DNA from: Candidatus Opimibacter skivensis
GTDB taxonomy: Bacteria; Bacteroidota; Bacteroidia; Chitinophagales; Saprospiraceae
DNA: 64,000 bases
Assembly: GCA_016722045.1 (NCBI GenBank)
Contig: JADKGY010000001.1
Location: forward strand, 1,632,258 to 1,696,257
Direction of reading: 5' to 3'
Positions 61,775 through 64,000 of the stretch are shown here, in pieces. The notes below the pieces were generated by a model. That model was not told the DNA's origin, did not search any database, and worked only from the letters and a program-made list of their open reading frames with translations. How positions within the stretch are numbered: position 1 is the first letter of the stretch; each line of letters begins with the position of its first letter. The translations under genes were made by a program, and so were the position numbers.

Positions 61775-64000
61775 TTAAAATGGAATCAGGGTGAAAATGG
61801 AATTATTCAAAAGCCATAGGAATTCATCTGTTGCATCTACATTACCGTTCATATCATGGTCACCCGATTTGTACCTGAACAATGAACCATTGTCAAACAG
61901 CCATTGTCCTTCATCCGGGGAAATAATATCTCCCCTCGTGTTGATTTGTTCACCATTGGCCGGATACATCATGTAGGCATCACCGACAAGATGTTGTCCA
62001 TATCCCAGCGGAATACCTAAATTCAATATCCAGGATTGATTTTGTCTAAAATCGAATTGGAGAGCACTGTTTTGGGCTATCACTTTAGTTGACATGACCG
62101 GCAGACTGTTTCTGTGTTCGAGCACGATATAATAACCGGCACCTTCAGTGAGTGGGAGTGGTGGACTGTTTGCAGGAATATCAACTGTTCCATCCATCAG
62201 CACCATTGCTGCATATTTCCAAACCTCACTTGAAGCAAGCGAGTCTCCACTTCTGACAGATAGTAAAACCCAATCAACGACGGTCTGGGGATATGGAATA
62301 TCACCGATATCATCACCATACTGATCACCTTCGGTTCCTGCATAATTCCATGGAGCTATATTGTATGGTTGTCCATGAGGTGATGCAACTCCAAGTTGCT
62401 GAGCTAAAATATTTGTTGAATTTATCGGATCCTGACCAGGTAAGATGTGGTATTCATTTAATAACGTAGACATGTTTCCTAATACCGGATCAAAAGGTCC
62501 TTCAATGAATACACTTACCTTCAATTGACTACAGTTGATGAGTGTAGTGTATGTAACAAAATTGCTATTACCGCATACGTCGGTGACGGTCACAGTGATC
62601 AGGATACCCCCGGATGGATTTTCTGTGCTTAAGACTGCATAATTCAAAAATCCAGAGCAGTCATCAGTAGCTACTGTAGCTTCTATTGCTGCCGTTTCCG
62701 CAAGAGGGATAGTGAAATAACAATCCGCTATAGTACCAGCTATGACATTAGGTGGCGTTACATCCTGCACTGTGATGACCTGCGATGCTGTAGCAGAATT
62801 TGTGCAGGCATCTGCTATTATATATGTCCGCGTAATCACAACAGGACACAGACCAGATACAACATCAAAACTTGTTACAACGAGAGATCCATCCGCAGTA
62901 CAAATATCATGTATGGATAGTCCGAGAGATTGCAGACCTGCAAAAGTTGTCACGGCTGCAGGAGCATCAGAAGCGTCGCAACCATTTATAGTCATGCTGA
63001 CCATAGTGCCTGAGATAACAGGATCAACGTTGTCTATTGTCCATGTTACAGTTCTGCTTACCTGTAGTGCGGTATTTCCACATTGATCAGTTACATTGAA
63101 GGTTCGTGTTCTGGAAAGAAGACATGAAGATTCACCCATTATAGGTCCATCTGTCACGTCGGGTATACCGACAGTACAATTATCATCAGCGGTAGCTGTA
63201 CCCAGTGCATCTTCTATATCGTTTGCCTTTGGATTGCATCCTAATGATAATGTTGTACCCGTGGCTGTAATGACAGGAGCAATAGTATCTTCTGACCAGG
63301 TGATGGTACGACTTACCTCAATGGCGACATTTCCGCATGCATCTGTGACATTAAACGTTCTGGTTCTCGTACGTAAACACTGCCCTCCTTGAATAGGACC
63401 ATCTGTGATTTCAAGTGTGCCAACAGAGCAATTATCCTCTACAGTGGCTGTTCCAAGTGCAGCTTCAATATCTCCTGCTGTTGGATTGCAGCCTAATGCC
63501 AGAGTTGTTCCGGAAGGCGTAATAACCGGAATCTGCGTATCATTTGACCAAGTGACGGTTCGGGTTACAGATAAAGCAACATTGCCACAAATATCTGATG
63601 CATTAAAAGTTCTTGTTTGAGAGACAGCGCAAATGGATTCCCCTATAACAAGACCATCTGTAATTATGATAGTGTTTATGTGACAATTATCTGTTACAAT
63701 GGCTGTACCTAAAGCAGCCTCAATATCTGCTGCTGAAGGATTACATCCGAGTGTCAGTGTAGTACCTGTTGCAGTGATTACAGGCCTGCCGTTATCGTGG
63801 GTCCATGTGATCGTGCGGCTTACTTCTATGAGCGAATTACTACACAGATCAAAAATGCTAAATGTTCGGGTTTGGCTCAATAAACAAGTATCACCAGTGA
63901 CAGGGCTGTCGGTGACGGTTATTGTATTCATACTACAGCCTTGTGTAACGGTGGCTGTTCCAAGTGCAGCTTCAATATCTACAGGAGATGGATTACAACC
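61775..64000 (-). CDS. Large HYR-like repeat protein, partial at right edge
   Basis: 742 codons in the window; the 5' end lies beyond the right edge, and the frame is open through to 64000. Five ~85-residue repeats with LGCNPxAxDIEAALGTA, VTDNC and TRTFNVTDxCGNxAxxVSRT(I/V)TW, a HYR-related pattern, then two diverged repeats (DVTPPNVIAGT). The C-terminal ~230 residues are different: SVFIEGPFDPVLGNMSTLLN, YPQTVVDWVLLSVRSGDS, GAGYYIVLEHRNSLPVMSTK and an EF-hand/dockerin-like DHDMNGNVDATDEFLW just before the end. No T9SS type A tail; this terminal domain is common in Bacteroidota exported proteins and may serve anchoring. Confidence 0.85.
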   Translation of the reverse strand, partial: GCNPSPVDIEAALGTATVTQGCSMNTITVTDSPVTGDTCLLSQTRTFSIFDLCSNSLIEVSRTITWTHDNGRPVITATGTTLTLGCNPSAADIEAALGTAIVTDNCHINTIIITDGLVIGESICAVSQTRTFNASDICGNVALSVTRTVTWSNDTQIPVITPSGTTLALGCNPTAGDIEAALGTATVEDNCSVGTLEITDGPIQGGQCLRTRTRTFNVTDACGNVAIEVSRTITWSEDTIAPVITATGTTLSLGCNPKANDIEDALGTATADDNCTVGIPDVTDGPIMGESSCLLSRTRTFNVTDQCGNTALQVSRTVTWTIDNVDPVISGTMVSMTINGCDASDAPAAVTTFAGLQSLGLSIHDICTADGSLVVTSFDVVSGLCPVVITRTYIIADACTNSATASQVITVQDVTPPNVIAGTIADCYFTIPLAETAAIEATVATDDCSGFLNYAVLSTENPSGGILITVTVTDVCGNSNFVTYTTLINCSQLKVSVFIEGPFDPVLGNMSTLLNEYHILPGQDPINSTNILAQQLGVASPHGQPYNIAPWNYAGTEGDQYGDDIGDIPYPQTVVDWVLLSVRSGDSLASSEVWKYAAMVLMDGTVDIPANSPPLPLTEGAGYYIVLEHRNSLPVMSTKVIAQNSALQFDFRQNQSWILNLGIPLGYGQHLVGDAYMMYPANGEQINTRGDIISPDEGQWLFDNGSLFRYKSGDHDMNGNVDATDEFLWLLNNSIFTLIPF

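Overview
The window reads as a chromosomal stretch of a Bacteroidota bacterium, most likely from the Saprospiria/Chitinophagia side of the phylum. The clues are many long secreted proteins with type IX secretion (T9SS) C-terminal sorting domains, HYR, Calx-beta and GEVED surface repeats, A/T-rich leaders instead of clear Shine-Dalgarno sites, and a moderately AT-rich composition. There are no rRNA or tRNA genes, no CRISPR array and no recognisable prophage.

Layout. 1-1753: 5' part of an alpha-dioxygenase-like haem peroxidase gene running off the left edge, with a frameshift. 2.3-12.2 kb: a secreted PPC-repeat protein (frameshifted), a gingipain-fold-like T9SS protein and a family 2 glycosidase. 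12.2-13.5 kb: a RAYT-type Y1 transposase beside a two-armed tandem repeat array with a 58-bp palindrome at its centre. 13.5-28.0 kb: ordinary housekeeping and envelope genes (SDR, NicO/UreH-like membrane protein, DoxX, beta-carbonic anhydrase, MscS, AI-2E-type permease, DUF1415, tandem membrane paralogs, DUF885-like metallopeptidase, CDF metal exporter). 28.4-52.5 kb: a minus-strand cluster of giant surface proteins: one ~3283-codon Calx-beta/GEVED/HYR adhesin broken by four -1 frameshifts, four modular beta-helix/cadherin-like paralogs, a ParE/RelE-type toxin-antitoxin pair and a tail-fibre-like protein. 52.8-58.6 kb: plus-strand GNAT gene, then a duplicated cassette of phage-tail-collar (MdpB-like) genes, A1-B1-C1 and A2-B2-C2, separated by a DUF6916-like gene and a Tat-signal protein, and preceded by a DUF6916-like pseudogene. 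59.3-64.0 kb: three more secreted proteins (YHYH domain, T9SS protein, HYR-like protein running off the right edge).

Common themes. The window is largely an export and cell-surface locus, with adhesin-like beta-rich repeat proteins as the main product. Intergenic DNA is unusually structured. There are four copies of a three-hairpin element with compensatory base changes, three copies of a MITE-like stem-loop, two very long perfect palindromes, and many short tandem repeat arrays, mostly of period 7, several of which sit exactly on stop codons. At least six apparent frameshifts (one in each of two genes, four in the giant adhesin) could be long-read assembly errors or real decay; raw reads would decide. 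The most system-like unit is the duplicated tail-collar triplet with its two partner genes.
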